A stretch of 64,000 nt of DNA. Origin: Paulinella micropora (lineage: Eukaryota > Cercozoa > Imbricatea > Euglyphida > Paulinellidae). The notes beneath the pieces are model-generated. The model was not told where the DNA came from, did no database searches, and worked only from the letters and a program-made list of their open reading frames with translations. How positions within the stretch are numbered: position 1 is the stretch's first letter; each line of letters begins with the position of its first letter. The position numbers and the translations under genes were made by a program. Of the stretch, positions 47,396-57,541 are shown in pieces. The DNA lies in assembly GCA_019918135.1 (NCBI GenBank), contig WBZZ01003110.1, positions 1-64,000 on the forward strand. Reading direction: 5' to 3'.

Positions 47396-48373
47396 TCAAG
47401 GCTTGTCTTTTTTGCACCTGGGACAGACGGTCTTAATTGTCCCCAACTTGTCAGCACACACCTTGGTGAACATCCCGTAGCTGGCATACTCCTCGATACA
47501 CCGTTTGATCGACTCCTCCAGATTCTCGGTCGTCATGTTGCCGAAGCTTGTGTGCGCAAATTCTGCTAGCTTATTCGCTTTATCGTCTTCGAGGTTCAAA
47601 GACACAGAGCATCCATAGTCTGCGCTTGTATCTACTCTGATGTATGCAAGCAGCACTGGAGAGAAAAGCCTCTTAAACTCGTCATTGAATTCTTTGACGG
47701 GCCTGTCAAAAAAGTATCCATCCTCTAGCTTGTACTGTCGGCTAAGGTTTTTGGCCTCGGCCTCGAATCTCCTCTCCATTTCTGGCAGGTCTGTCGGGCT
47801 CGCGTGTTTTTTGGCAGTTTGTCGAGGTCTCGCTGCCTTGGCCTCCATTGTTTTCTCGACGGTCTTGATTGTTTTCAACCTCTTACACACACTGGTGAAC
47901 ATCTCAAAGCTAGCAAACTCCTTGATACACCTCTTGATCGCGTTCTCCAGCCCCTCGTCGTTGGTCGAAACCATGCTGCCAAAATCTTTGCCTGCAAACT
48001 GTGCTGTGCGTTGAATGCCATCGCGTGTGAGGTACAAAGACACTTTGGACCCCCATTCTGCGTCTGCGTATGCGGCGATGTACGCGTACAGCCCTGGAAA
48101 GAGAGGGAAAAGCAACTTAAACGCGACATTGAATTCCTGGACGGGCATTTTGACATCCTCACCTAGTGTATAGCTTTGGCTAAGGCTTTTTGCCCCGGTC
48201 TCGAATTTCTTCTTGGCTTCCTGGCTGAAAGTTGCCAGTTCTTTCGACACTCCCGCTAGCGTCGCGAAGTCTGTTTTAGCTAGGAATTCTGACAATGTGT
48301 CATTCAGTACGTCATCAGGCATTATGTCAGTAAGAGGGTTGGGGCCTCCCTTGCCTGGTCTGGAAGCGCTCAT
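47396..48373 (-). CDS. F-box-like protein with two modules, copy B
   Basis: 325 residues from MSASRPGKGGPNPLTDIMPD; the open frame beyond this is basic low-complexity. F-box-like N-terminus (DDVLNDTLSEFLAKTDFATL), then module 1 (YTLGEDVKMPVQEFNVAFKL ... YADAEWGSKVSLYL), a basic linker (KAARPRQTAKKHASP) and module 2 (YKLEDGYFFDRPVKEFNDEF ... SADYGCSVSLNL), then CPRCKKDKP. Copy A has only one module. The second module is clearly a diverged repeat of the first. Probable SCF adaptor of unknown target. Confidence 0.7.
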   Translation of the reverse strand: MSASRPGKGGPNPLTDIMPDDVLNDTLSEFLAKTDFATLAGVSKELATFSQEAKKKFETGAKSLSQSYTLGEDVKMPVQEFNVAFKLLFPLFPGLYAYIAAYADAEWGSKVSLYLTRDGIQRTAQFAGKDFGSMVSTNDEGLENAIKRCIKEFASFEMFTSVCKRLKTIKTVEKTMEAKAARPRQTAKKHASPTDLPEMERRFEAEAKNLSRQYKLEDGYFFDRPVKEFNDEFKRLFSPVLLAYIRVDTSADYGCSVSLNLEDDKANKLAEFAHTSFGNMTTENLEESIKRCIEEYASYGMFTKVCADKLGTIKTVCPRCKKDKP

Positions 48374-48665
48374 GGCTAAGCGAGACTTGCCAATTAGTTG
48401 TTTCTTTAGGTATAAGTTTTTTTTTTCTTTCTTCGCCTGCTTTTGTTTTTTACAAATAGAGAAAAGAAAAACATGGTCGCGGCTTCCCCCCCCCCTTCTC
48501 TCCGAGGCCGCTCCCCCCCCACGCCCTTCCTCTCTCTCCAAATCCTGCTCGCGCTCTCTCTCTCTCTCATGTCTTGCCGGCGGAAAAAAAAGTGGGGAGG
48601 GGGGAGGAATTGGAGCCACGGAGTAGTTGGATCTTCTTTTGGTTTAAGAGTAAAAAAAGCGCCAA

Positions 48666-49475
48666 ATGGAAAACCAGGCCGACTGGGCCGTGTTTGTGTA
48701 TGAAACACAGAAAGAAGCCTGGGAAACGTTGGTGGCCGGCAAGCGGACACCTTGCGAGCACAAGAAATTGGCTTTCATCGCGGGCGCCATTTGCAGCGCG
48801 CCAGTCAACATCTTCAATGCGCGTCTGCCTTCCGGACCTCTTTGGAAAAACGCCGAATTCAGGTCCTTTCTTAGCAACAAGCTGGGACTTACCAAAGAGG
48901 CGGCAAGCACGCAGGATAACGATACCGAAAAGACGCTGCGCACGTATTTCGACGAGGGCCTCAAGGTCAACGCCCACCTAGAGTGGCAAGGCCACTGTCG
49001 TGCCCGGCAGTGCGATCTGAAACCGTGGTGGTATGTGCGGGAGGCTTTCTCAGACAAAAAGTGGTTCTCAGTTCACGTCAAAAATTTCTTCGGTAGCTCT
49101 GCCACTGTCCGCAACGACATCGCCTGGCTGGCCCACCACTCCCCACAAGTCCTGAGCTGGGCCGAACGGCTGTGTGTGCCGATGTACCATACTTATCTGG
49201 CTTGCTACAAGGTCTGGAGCGAGCCGCAAGACGACGGCAAGCTCTTTGCGTGGATTCGTAAGTATGCCTCGGAGATCGGCGAGGGTGGCTCTGGGTACGA
49301 GACCGGCAAGGATTGGAGTACTCTAAACCTCGACCTGCGCATGCTAGAATTTGTGCAAGAACGAACTCTGCTGGCACAACAGCACTGGCCGCCCCGAGGG
49401 CCGGCCGAGGTCGACGCCTTTCTGGCGCGTTTGCGGCAGGAAATCGAAGAGGCAAAGACTCGTCCAAAGGGTTGA
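48666..49475 (+). CDS. Hypothetical protein, only in copy B
   Basis: 269 residues from MENQADWAVFVYETQKEAWE. No family recognised. It is soluble, Trp-rich and mostly helical, with WQGHCRARQCDLKPWWYVRE, ICSAPVNIF and a C-terminal charged helix (FLARLRQEIEEAKTRPKG). No signal peptide, TM or clear zinc motif. It starts after an A-rich stretch and ends just before the spliced nuclease (convergent). The corresponding interval of copy A (14520-15047) lacks it, so it is a private cassette of copy B or a loss in A. Confidence 0.65.
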   Translation: MENQADWAVFVYETQKEAWETLVAGKRTPCEHKKLAFIAGAICSAPVNIFNARLPSGPLWKNAEFRSFLSNKLGLTKEAASTQDNDTEKTLRTYFDEGLKVNAHLEWQGHCRARQCDLKPWWYVREAFSDKKWFSVHVKNFFGSSATVRNDIAWLAHHSPQVLSWAERLCVPMYHTYLACYKVWSEPQDDGKLFAWIRKYASEIGEGGSGYETGKDWSTLNLDLRMLEFVQERTLLAQQHWPPRGPAEVDAFLARLRQEIEEAKTRPKG

Positions 49476-49539
49476 GAAGGGCTTGCCCCCCTCCCGCGAA
49501 AAAATGTTATTAAAAGAAATTAGGGCCTTGTTTGTGTTT

Positions 49540-50669
49540 TTAATGAGAGATGCCGAGCTTCGGGTCTAACGGGGCAGCCCCAGGCCGCAGCTGTACCTTC
49601 GTGGCGTCGCGTATCTCCTGGCACAGCGCGGGCCAGCCCGCACGCCACTCGGGGTCAGCGGGTTTGTGCTGGCCGACGTCGCGCCCCGCCAACAGGTCCA
49701 CGTAGTCCAGGTGCGTTTGCACAGAACTTGGGTCGCTGGACGGTGCCGCCGCCAGCCAGTCCGTCACGGCCTGGGTGTGCAGCCGCGCCAGATTATGCCG
49801 CCGGATCGCCAGGCACTGCAGCGCCTTCGACCTCAGGTCCGGCACGTCATGGAGCTCGAAGTCCCGCTGGTTCGGGTGGAAACACGCCAGGAACGCGCCT
49901 GCGACACGTCGGCCCGTCTGCCACTGCACCAAGATCTTGTACAGATTTATCTGCATGGCATATTTCCAGTAGTTTGAATTTAACATATCCGCGCAGACCC
50001 TGAGCCCCGTCTCCCCGCGCCGGAACGGTTCCTTCCGTATCTTTTTCGATCGCTTCCAGTCACACAGAATTAGGCAATTCGTCTTGGGGCAGACGAACAA
50101 CATGTCGCACGAGCCCGCCAGGAGGTGTTTGCGCGAGAAGAGCAGCAGCTCTGTGCGCCAGGGGATCCAGCCGCGCGCCAGGACAATGCGGCGATGAAAG
50201 CGCCAAAACTGTTCAAACTCCGGACCAAGACGATGCGGCGCCAGCTCGGGCACTGCTGGCTCCACGCTGTTGTAGAAGTACCTACAAACAAAGCCAAGCG
50301 GGCTTCTTGTATCAGCAAAAAAAGCAACGACAAGCAGAAAAAGGAACAGTACTCGACGTAGGCATGAAAGCGGGTCCCATCGTCTCGGCCCGCGTCCCAC
50401 TCTTTGGCGATTTCTTCGGTGCTACATTTGCGGCGCGAGGCCACGCTGCGCAGGGCAGCCTCTTGGGGGAAGGGCGGGAAGAAGGAGCCGTACAGCGACG
50501 ACACGCTGCCCGGCAGAGGCAGCCAGCGGTCGCCGGGCAGCGCCAGCTGGTAGACGTGAGGGCCCGCGTCGAACGAAATTTGGCCGTCGGTCGGCAGCTT
50601 GTTGAGTCGTGCGAGGACGTCCGCCTCTTCTCGGTTGGCTGCCAGGAAGCTGTCCAGCCGCGTCCACAT
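49540..50669 (-). CDS. Spliced PD-(D/E)XK nuclease, copy B
   Basis: Exons 50353-50669 and 49540-50281 around a 71-base GT-AG intron, again 352 residues from MWTRLDSFLAAN. Exon lengths equal those in copy A although the intron differs in length, good support for the splice model. Catalytic core RTELLLFSRKHLLAGSCDML ... LILCDWKRSKKI ... KYAMQINLYKIL. Substitutions between copies are few (for example DDVDIL versus EEADVL near the start). Likely exonuclease for replication or recombination intermediates. Confidence 0.85.
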
Positions 50670-50990
50670 CAGTTTGTGAGTTGCCAAAGTACGGTCGGGT
50701 GTGCGGGGGGGGGGCAGAGGTTTGGACAGAAACGGCAAGAAATGAATGGTGTGTGTGTGGTGGGGGGGGGCCGTCGCACCATTTCTCCCCCCACCATTTG
50801 TTCGGTTGGTAGGCCCCGCAATTCTTGTCTTCCCGAGACGACGCCTGGGGGAGAGTGCCGCCTCGGCTTCTTCCCCCATTTTTGAAATTAGGCAGCTACA
50901 TATTGGCGGTGGCCCCCCCCCCTACTTTTTTCCTGCACCTTTTCCGTTTTCCCACGGAAATACGCATAACTCTGGCATTATAATCCGCGG

Positions 50991-51170
50991 ATGGTAGATC
51001 TAGAGGACGATTGGATGTGGGAGAATTCGTCAGTAGAGGTAGGACTCCTCGTCTGTGAGGCTGGTGACCAACGCGTTCGATCCCCCGAGCGCACTGGCAA
51101 GACACACTCGTTCTCGTCCTACGAAGACAGACGAATAGTCCGCTCCCTGCTCCTTTTTTTAAAATTCTTG
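50991..51170 (+). CDS. Short conserved acidic ORF, copy B
   Basis: Counterpart of 16529-16738: MVDLEDDWMWENSSVEV is identical and the next 30 residues are close. The frame stays open into the LRR gene's 3' end, which is shadow. Could be a tiny protein or a first exon with a donor after NSSVE. Confidence 0.3.
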
Positions 51171-51287
51171 GCTGCCACAGGAACCAAGCCCCGGCGGTTA
51201 TGCGGCAACAGACCCCCCGTTCGTTTTTTTTTAAAAAAAATTTCAAGCAAAAAAAATCGGCGCTGGCTCTTTTTCTGGAGTGTCTGT

Positions 51288-52901
51288 TTAATTAATCACA
51301 ACGCTCGGTCGTTGGGTTTTGAAGTCAAGAACTGCCTTTTGTGTGATGGCCGGACATCCTTGAATACGTAGCCTTTGCAGCCCGGCCAGGCTGGCTAAAT
51401 AGTTGAACGCCCCGTCAGTGAGTGCTTGGTTATAGCTGAGATCCAGGCGTTGCAAGTTCGGCGGCAGGTAGGCAAGCTGGCTGTCGGATGTTTGGCAACT
51501 CTCCAGCATCAGGTCTGTGAGCGACTTGAGCTTAGAGAAAGCTTTGAAGTCCTGAATGCAGTAGCAAAGGAACAGATTCAGCTTTTGCAAAGTGCGCAAG
51601 GCGGCTAGGTGCCGTAGCCCGTCGGAAGTGAGCGGGGCACAGCCACTGAGATCTAACTGCTGCAAGTGTGCCAGGTGCGCCAGTGGTGCGAGGCTATCGT
51701 CCCGTAAACCTTTGCAGAATATTAAGTTTAGGTTCTGCAGCTTAGGCGGCAGGGGCCCGAGGCTTGTCACTGAGGTACAGCCTTCGAGGCTGAGCGACGT
51801 GAGCTCACTGAAGGTGGCCAGAGAGGCCAGCCCATTAATCAGCCGACAAAAGCTCAGATCGAGCCTCGTAAGTTTGTGCAGCGTGGACAAATGGCCGAGC
51901 CCCTCGTCGGTCAGGCTGTTGCCCGCGAGACCTAGGACCTGCAATTGCCTGAAGTTCCTTAGCGTTTCTAGCGCGGCATTGTCCAGGTTGCAGTTGTGAA
52001 CATGCAGCTTTCTGAGCCCAGACATTTGCGCGAGGAACGAGAGGCTAGTCAAGCATGGCAGATAACCTAGGTCCAGGAAGCGCAGCTTGCGCAGGCTGGA
52101 AAAAAGTGCAGCCAGCCCGTCCATGGTCACGCGGATGCAACCTTGCAAAGACAACTCCTCGAGGTCGGACATGGCGGACAGCATGACGAGCGCGGCGTCA
52201 GTGAGTCGCGTGCAGTCCGTAAGATCCAGATAGCGCAGCTTGGTCAGGGCGGCAAGCCAGTCGAAGCTAGCGGCGCTGCAGGCCCAGGCTTTTAGCTGGC
52301 GCAGCTCAGTTTGGCTGCCGAGGGCCTCGCACAGTTTAGGGTTCAGATGTCTCCGTCCCAAAAGCAAGGTGTGCAAGGGGGCCCGGCGTAAGTACTGTGC
52401 CAGCGCGTCGCTGTCGACTGTGTTGCGGAGGTTGAGCCAGTCATCGGACGGCACTAACGTGGGCTCGAGGTCGCTGTCTGTGGTGTCGGGGACGTCGTGG
52501 CCCAGGGCCCGCAGCCCCTGGAGGTGCGCTGTTTCGCGCAGGTCCTGCGCGGTAATGGTGCCCTTCAGCAGCAGCGTCTGTACGTGCGTTCCCCCGACAG
52601 CACGCAAGACCCGGGCCGCCGCTGTGCCGGTGATGGTTAGCTGTGTGATTGCTTGCCATTCCTGCCAGCGGGCCGCGGGGACGTCGGCGCCGTCTGAATT
52701 GAGACGCAGGGCAGCAAACTGGGCCGGGCCGCTCTGGGCTTGCTTGCACACCAACGACCAAGTCGCGTAGAGCCAGCGCGGGTTATCGGCCACCAGGGCG
52801 CAGACTATTTCCCAGACGTCGGCAGGCAGAGTCAAGAGCGTGGGCGGCTCTGCCGGGTTGAGGCGCCGGTGCTTGTGCGGTCGGGCTGCTGCTGCAGACA
52901 T
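51288..52901 (-). CDS. F-box/LRR protein, full-length copy B
   Basis: 537 residues from MSAAAARPHKHRRLNPAEPP. F-box-like region LTLPADVWEIVCALV ... YATWSLVCKQAQ, then about 15 leucine-rich repeats of the FBXL/AMN1 type: LRYLDLTDCTRLTDAALVML, LEELSLQGCIRVTMDGLAAL, LTRLDLSFCRLINGLASLAT and so on to LQRLRIQGCPAITQKAVLDF. Compared with copy A the F-box end and the last five or so repeats are nearly identical, and the middle repeats are extra. It ends next to a TTAATTAA element. Predicted substrate receptor of an SCF-type ubiquitin ligase. Confidence 0.85.
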   Translation of the reverse strand: MSAAAARPHKHRRLNPAEPPTLLTLPADVWEIVCALVADNPRWLYATWSLVCKQAQSGPAQFAALRLNSDGADVPAARWQEWQAITQLTITGTAAARVLRAVGGTHVQTLLLKGTITAQDLRETAHLQGLRALGHDVPDTTDSDLEPTLVPSDDWLNLRNTVDSDALAQYLRRAPLHTLLLGRRHLNPKLCEALGSQTELRQLKAWACSAASFDWLAALTKLRYLDLTDCTRLTDAALVMLSAMSDLEELSLQGCIRVTMDGLAALFSSLRKLRFLDLGYLPCLTSLSFLAQMSGLRKLHVHNCNLDNAALETLRNFRQLQVLGLAGNSLTDEGLGHLSTLHKLTRLDLSFCRLINGLASLATFSELTSLSLEGCTSVTSLGPLPPKLQNLNLIFCKGLRDDSLAPLAHLAHLQQLDLSGCAPLTSDGLRHLAALRTLQKLNLFLCYCIQDFKAFSKLKSLTDLMLESCQTSDSQLAYLPPNLQRLDLSYNQALTDGAFNYLASLAGLQRLRIQGCPAITQKAVLDFKTQRPSVVIN

Positions 52902-53151
52902 GAGGGTTTTCTTTGGGACTTAAGAAAGGAGTCTTCCCCCCCTCTTTTTCGGCGGGAAGAGGAGTGGGGGGGGGGGCCGACAGAAAAGGGTGAGTGTGTG
53001 TGTGGGGGGGGGGTTGCTATTGCTCCGGCTGAAAGAAAACCTTCCCGCCCCATCTCCTTTCCCTCTGTTGGTTGGTGCCTCTCGCTGTCGCGCTTTCCCC
53101 CCCGCGAAATCCCTCCTGCCCAAAAACTACAAAAAAACAGCCTGGAAAAAA

Positions 53152-53772
53152 ATGCGGCCGGCGCTGTTGTTACTAGCTTGCGCGGCAGCGGCAGTAGCGA
53201 CGGTGGCTCCACAAACCTTGGGTGCGATAGAGCCCTTTTCTCGCTACCCTAGCTGCATGTTCATGAGATCGTACAGCCTGGCCTTGCCTTTAGATAAGCT
53301 GTCGAACGCGAGCGTAGCGCACGCCAAGCTCGAGTTCAGGGCCGGGATTAACAGACCGAACTCGTATTGGCTTTTCAAGCAAAAGACCTGGAACATTCAT
53401 TTGCACAAGCAAAGGGGTACGTACGAAAAGCGGGTCAGACTGCTCCGCGGATTCAATCAGGACCTGTTCATGTCTTGGCGCCTGACTTGCGACCCAAGCA
53501 CGCCCTGTGCCACGAACTTCCCGTACGTGACAGAAGTGCGCTGCATGAATGACGCTGCTTACATAGCCACCCTTGTTCTTTTGTCGGTCTCGATCTGCTT
53601 GTTCCTAGTCCTTTTCGCTTGCTTGAGGGATGAGGAAAGAAACCCCGAAGATTGTAAACTGTCTTGGAACCAGAAGAGGCTTGGGGTCGGGCTCGTTGCC
53701 GTTTTCTTGCTGGTGGCTCTGACGGTCTTTGCCGCGGCCCTGACCAGCCACCTGGAAGTCAACGCCCAGTGA
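53152..53772 (+). CDS. Two-TM membrane protein, type 2, copy B
   Basis: 206 residues from MRPALLLLACAAAAVATVAP. Signal peptide, ectodomain with TCDPSTPCATNFPYVTEVRC, TM1 (IATLVLLSVSICLFLVLFAC), charged loop (LRDEERNPEDCKLSWNQKRL) and TM2. The ectodomain is almost unchanged from copy A; differences cluster in the signal peptide, TM1 and loop. That pattern suggests a conserved external binding surface. Confidence 0.75.
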   Translation: MRPALLLLACAAAAVATVAPQTLGAIEPFSRYPSCMFMRSYSLALPLDKLSNASVAHAKLEFRAGINRPNSYWLFKQKTWNIHLHKQRGTYEKRVRLLRGFNQDLFMSWRLTCDPSTPCATNFPYVTEVRCMNDAAYIATLVLLSVSICLFLVLFACLRDEERNPEDCKLSWNQKRLGVGLVAVFLLVALTVFAAALTSHLEVNAQ

Positions 53773-53926
53773 TTTTTTATCTTTGGTGAAGAAGGCGTTT
53801 GTCTGCAACGTGAAAGGCCCCCCGACGGAGGAAAAAGAAAAAAGACTGCAACGGCTTAGTATTAAAAAGTTTTTGTTTGCCTTGAAAGGGGTGTGTGCTA
53901 GAGGGGGGGATTGTTTTATGTTTTAT

Positions 53927-54256
53927 TTATTGGCAGCAGCGAGCCTCGCACACCTCGTTGAGCTGTAGAAAACACAACGGGCACACTGGGTTCTCGTCGC
54001 AATAGTACAGCGGCGCGGGGCCTCGCCAGTAGACTCTAATCCACACTTGAGTATTCTTCTTGTAAACTCTGTAGTACCCGTAGGGGGCAAGGAGCTGTTC
54101 GTACACGTCTGGGGATTTGAGGTGTCCGAACTCCCTAGGTAATCTGTCTGGTTGGGCATAATACAAGTCAGGATCCACTGGGCAGAGTCTTTCCGCGACG
54201 GGCCAGCAGAACCTGCCAGTGACGTCTTGCAGGTAGAGATCAGGACGCAACGCCAT
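53927..54256 (-). CDS. Small Cys-rich protein, copy B
   Basis: 109 residues from MALRPDLYLQDV, nearly identical to 18794-19123. Tyr-rich centre and a C-terminal Cys cluster (CDENPVCPLCF, EVCEARCCQ). Upstream sequence is a CGAAGACGATACAC repeat. Function unknown; conserved in both copies. Confidence 0.7.
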   Translation of the reverse strand: MALRPDLYLQDVTGRFCWPVAERLCPVDPDLYYAQPDRLPREFGHLKSPDVYEQLLAPYGYYRVYKKNTQVWIRVYWRGPAPLYYCDENPVCPLCFLQLNEVCEARCCQ

Positions 54257-54339
54257 GGGACTACAGAAATGAGGGTAGACCAAAAGATGCGGGCAGCGTG
54301 TGGTGCCAAAAAAACGACATAACACCAGCAACAGCAACG

Positions 54340-55340
54340 CAATCGACGATATTCGAAGACGATACACAATCGACGATACACGAAGACGATATACGAAGAT
54401 ACACGATCACACGAAGACGACACACAAATTCATACACACACACGAAGACGATACACACACAACACACAAAGACGATACACACACAAAGACGATACACACA
54501 AACAAAGACGACACACACACAACACACAAAGATACAAAATCACACACACAACACACAATCGCACACACACAATCACAAACACGACGATATGCATTGAAAC
54601 ACAGGCGTACCTTTGCAAAACGGCTGTTGTTCCGCGATTTGTCCAACAAGGAGAGGGGGAGGGCCTGCGATGCCGAATTCATTGGACAAACCCAATGTTG
54701 GCAGCATTGGGCAAACCCAATGTTGGTAGCATTGGGACTTTAATGTTGGCAGAAATGGGTTCGCCCAATGGGCTGTAATCGAGGGGAGGGCCTGCGATGC
54801 CGAAATCATTGGGCAAACCCAATGTTGGCAGAATTGCGCAAACCCAATGTTGGCAGAAATGGGTTCGCCCAATGGGCTGTAATCGAGGGGAGGGCCTGCG
54901 ATGCCGAAATCATTGGGCAAACCCAATGTTGGCAGAATTGCGCAAACCCAATGTTGGCAGAAATGGGTTCGCCCAATGGGCTGTAATCGAGGGGAGGGCC
55001 TGCGATGCCGAAATCATTGGACAAACCCAATGTTGGCAGCATTGGGCAAACCCAATGGTACGAGAGGGGGGGCCGCCTTGCACTTGTTGGATCACTCACA
55101 AATTGTTTGTGCATCGTTTTGCAAAGGTACAACCTGTCTCAACGACGTTTGTGATTTTGTGCATGTGTATGTGCGTGAATTGTGTGTGTATGAATTGTGT
55201 GTGTATGAATTGTGTGTGTATGAATTTGTGTGTATCGTCGTGTGTGTATGAATTGTATGTATGTGTTCGAATTGTGTGTGCATTTGTGTGTAAAATGTGT
55301 GCGATTGATTGTGTATCGTCGTGTGTGCATATGCTCTGTT
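54340..55340. repeat. Dyad locus with internal tandem repeats, copy B
   Basis: Same organisation as 19185-19905: CA/CGAAGACGATACAC repeats on the left, the exact 16-base inverted repeat at 54607-54622 and 55115-55130, and GT-rich repeats on the right. The interior differs: three units of about 105 bases built on AACCCAATGTTGGCAG, GGGTTCGCCCAATGGGCTG and GGGCCTGCGATGCCGAAATC (about 54740-55050). The frame is kept and the filling replaced. Confidence 0.75.
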
Positions 55341-55514
55341 CCTTCTCGTTCTTCTTTTTTCCCAAATTCCTCGCCCTCTTTTTGTTGTCGCAGTCGGCTG
55401 TGTGTGTGCCCCTCGTCCTTTGTAAACGTGTGTTTTTTATCCAACTTTCCCTGTAGTTTCATCTATCTTGTTGTTTTCTGCCCTTTTTCTTGCTTCCTGC
55501 TTGTTTGCGCAGAA

Positions 55515-55739
55515 ATGTCGCTGCGATTCAAGAACATGGCTAGGAAATCGACTGGAGGCAAAGCGCCCAGAAAACTGCTTAAGCAGCACCTACCAGTGGG
55601 GGCTATCGGAGCCAAGAAGCGTACTGCCGTTGAAAAGAACAAGGCGATCTCTGCTCTGGCCAACCAGAAAGGTCCTAGACTGTCTGCTGCTCATGCATTT
55701 CTTGCTGAAAACGACACAAGTGGTAGAAAAAAGCTTTAG
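55515..55739 (+). CDS. Histone H3-tail-like protein, copy B
   Basis: 74 residues in this frame, from MSLRFKNM, with ARKSTGGKAPRK again at residues 9-20, identical to H3 residues 7-18. The rest (VGAIGAKKRTAVEKNKAISA) is the same as copy A; changes fall outside the H3-like block. The ATG again follows a polypyrimidine tract ending GCGCAG. The C-terminal end differs from copy A, and the frame may continue into the next ORF by splicing. Nuclear chromatin mimic is the best guess. Confidence 0.75.
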   Translation: MSLRFKNMARKSTGGKAPRKLLKQHLPVGAIGAKKRTAVEKNKAISALANQKGPRLSAAHAFLAENDTSGRKKL

Positions 55740-55786
55740 AAAAGGAAAGATTGCCACGGTCTACTTTTGTGTGTGTATTGTTGCAA

Positions 55787-56152
55787 GAGAATGCGCGGAC
55801 CGAACCTACCAACGGCCCGAATCCGTTAAACGAGCAAAACAGCACACTGCCGAGTTCGCCAACCGTCGCGGAGACGCAGCACCAAGTGAAGATCAGATGT
55901 GTTTCGTTGCGTAAGTGGGGCATCGTAACTCTGGAGCTAGAAGACGTGCGCCCGTCGTCCTTGGCGGAACTGCAGCCGGAGCTTGAGAAGATGAAGCAAG
56001 AAATCCTGCAAACGTGCACAGACGTGTACGAGCGGTTGGAGAAGGGTGAAGACATAGCAACGATCCCGGGTGCGGTGGACAGATGGATCGACCCCCTCGC
56101 ACCCTGCCAGTCGGGGGAAATGAGTTGTATTGCGGAGGTGAGCAAGCGGTAG
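55787..56152 (+). CDS. Helical ORF downstream of the H3-tail protein, copy B
   Basis: Matches 20391-20761: ENARTEPTNGPNPLNEQN, VRPSSLAELQPELEKMKQEI, then YERLEKGEDIATIPGAVDRW. Again no ATG at the start of the conserved part. Substitutions are scattered and the frame is kept to the stop. Likely continued from the H3-tail exon; no domain recognised. Confidence 0.55.
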   Translation, partial: ENARTEPTNGPNPLNEQNSTLPSSPTVAETQHQVKIRCVSLRKWGIVTLELEDVRPSSLAELQPELEKMKQEILQTCTDVYERLEKGEDIATIPGAVDRWIDPLAPCQSGEMSCIAEVSKR

Positions 56153-56615
56153 AAGAAACTCTAAAGCTGCCACTTCCAGCGCCAAGAGAAAAATCTGGAC
56201 CTTTTTCTTTTTGCTTCGGGCAGTAACAGGCATGACCTTTTCGTTGCTGCTGAAAAGTCACAAGATTAAAAAACAAACGTTGCTTGGCAGAAATCTGGAC
56301 TCCAAATAAATAAACGCCCCCCCTTTTCCCGGACTCGGTAGGTGGCCGCCGTACACACAGCGTCATAGTGTTTGCACCTCCTTACGGTTTTGATTGAGCC
56401 TCCCGTCCCCCCCCCGGTTGGGGTGCCCGAAATGACCGGCGCCGGTAAGTTTAATCAAAGAAGATCTTGGACCCGTCAGAAACCAAAAACGTTTTAATAG
56501 ACTAGCGGATGGGGGGAGAACGTCGTGGCAGAAACGCGGCAGAGTGCGCGCGCGAGAGATCAGCGACGGCAAGCGGGGTTTGGGCTCCCCAGGAGAGGGA
56601 GTGGGCCGCGGCCCG

Positions 56616-57541
56616 TCATTCCAGAGAGGAACAGTGGTCGATGTGGTTGCACAGCTGATCCAGCGCTTCTTGCCATTGGGTGATCTTGAGCCTGGTGTCG
56701 CGTATGTATTCGAGGAGCTTGACCTTGCAGCAGCGACGGGGGTTGAGGCGAACAGATTCTTGGTCGGCCGCGGGGGTGGGGAGGTCCGCAAACCCGTGGC
56801 CCGCTTGCTTCTGGCGGTAATAAGCAATCAAGTTTTCGAGGCTGTACTTGGTAGCCCAGGCCACGTCGCCGAGCTCGTCGAAGCCCAAATCACTGATCGG
56901 GGTAGTGAGAACGCTCTTCGCGGGCGAGCGGCTGCGATCTCGACGACGACGTGGTTCCTAAAAAGGAAAAACAAAAGCCCAACAAAAAAACAAAGGTGAG
57001 CCCCAAGACTGAGGCGGGTTAAATCAACACACACCAAAAGAAAACACGAAAAGCTGACCGACGGGTTCCTGTTCGGGGACGACAGTCTGCTGAAGGAGTC
57101 GTCTGAGCTGTGGGTGCTGCTGCTGCTGCTGCTCCGGGTCCGGCTCCGAGTTGGGCTGCTGCTCCGGCTACGAATTGGGCTGAGGCTACGAGTTGGGCTG
57201 CGGCTGCGGCTCGGGTAGGAATAATGTACCCGGCCAGTTATGTCTTTGTAACAGGCTACAGAACGACGAGGAGCTTGCGTCTGTTGTTGTTCAGTCAAAC
57301 GAGCAGCTTCCGCTGGCGGCTGGGTAGCGCTCTCGGGGGCCCGCTCTGTGCTCTGAAACCCGTGAGAACCTTCTTGGCCAGCTCCTTCGTGGCTGCTGTA
57401 GGCCTCCTGACGAACAGGTTCCTGCTGCTGGGTAGCGCTTCCGTTCCCGGGGATTACGCGCTGGGGCACCCCCTTGCTGACCGTGGCAGCTTCTTGGCGA
57501 CGAATCGCTCTGCGGCCGCGATCGGTAAGGGTTTGAGCCAT
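56616..57541 (-). CDS. Spliced SR-rich protein, copy B
   Basis: Exons 57059-57541 and 56616-56957 around a 101-base GT-AG intron give 274 residues from MAQTLTDRGRRAIRRQEAAT. Residues about 60-100 are Gln/Ala-rich, followed by CYKDITGRVHYSYPSRSRSP and an SR tract (PTRSLSPIRSRSSSPTRSRT), a Ser run, and SFSRLSSPNRNPS at the exon end. Exon 2 begins EPRRRRDRSRSPAKSVLTTP and carries a helical domain ending LDQLCNHIDHCSSLE. SR domains bind splicing factors and are phosphorylated by SR kinases; herpesvirus ICP27-type regulators use similar RS/RG segments. No RRM. Likely nuclear regulator of splicing or export. Confidence 0.75.
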
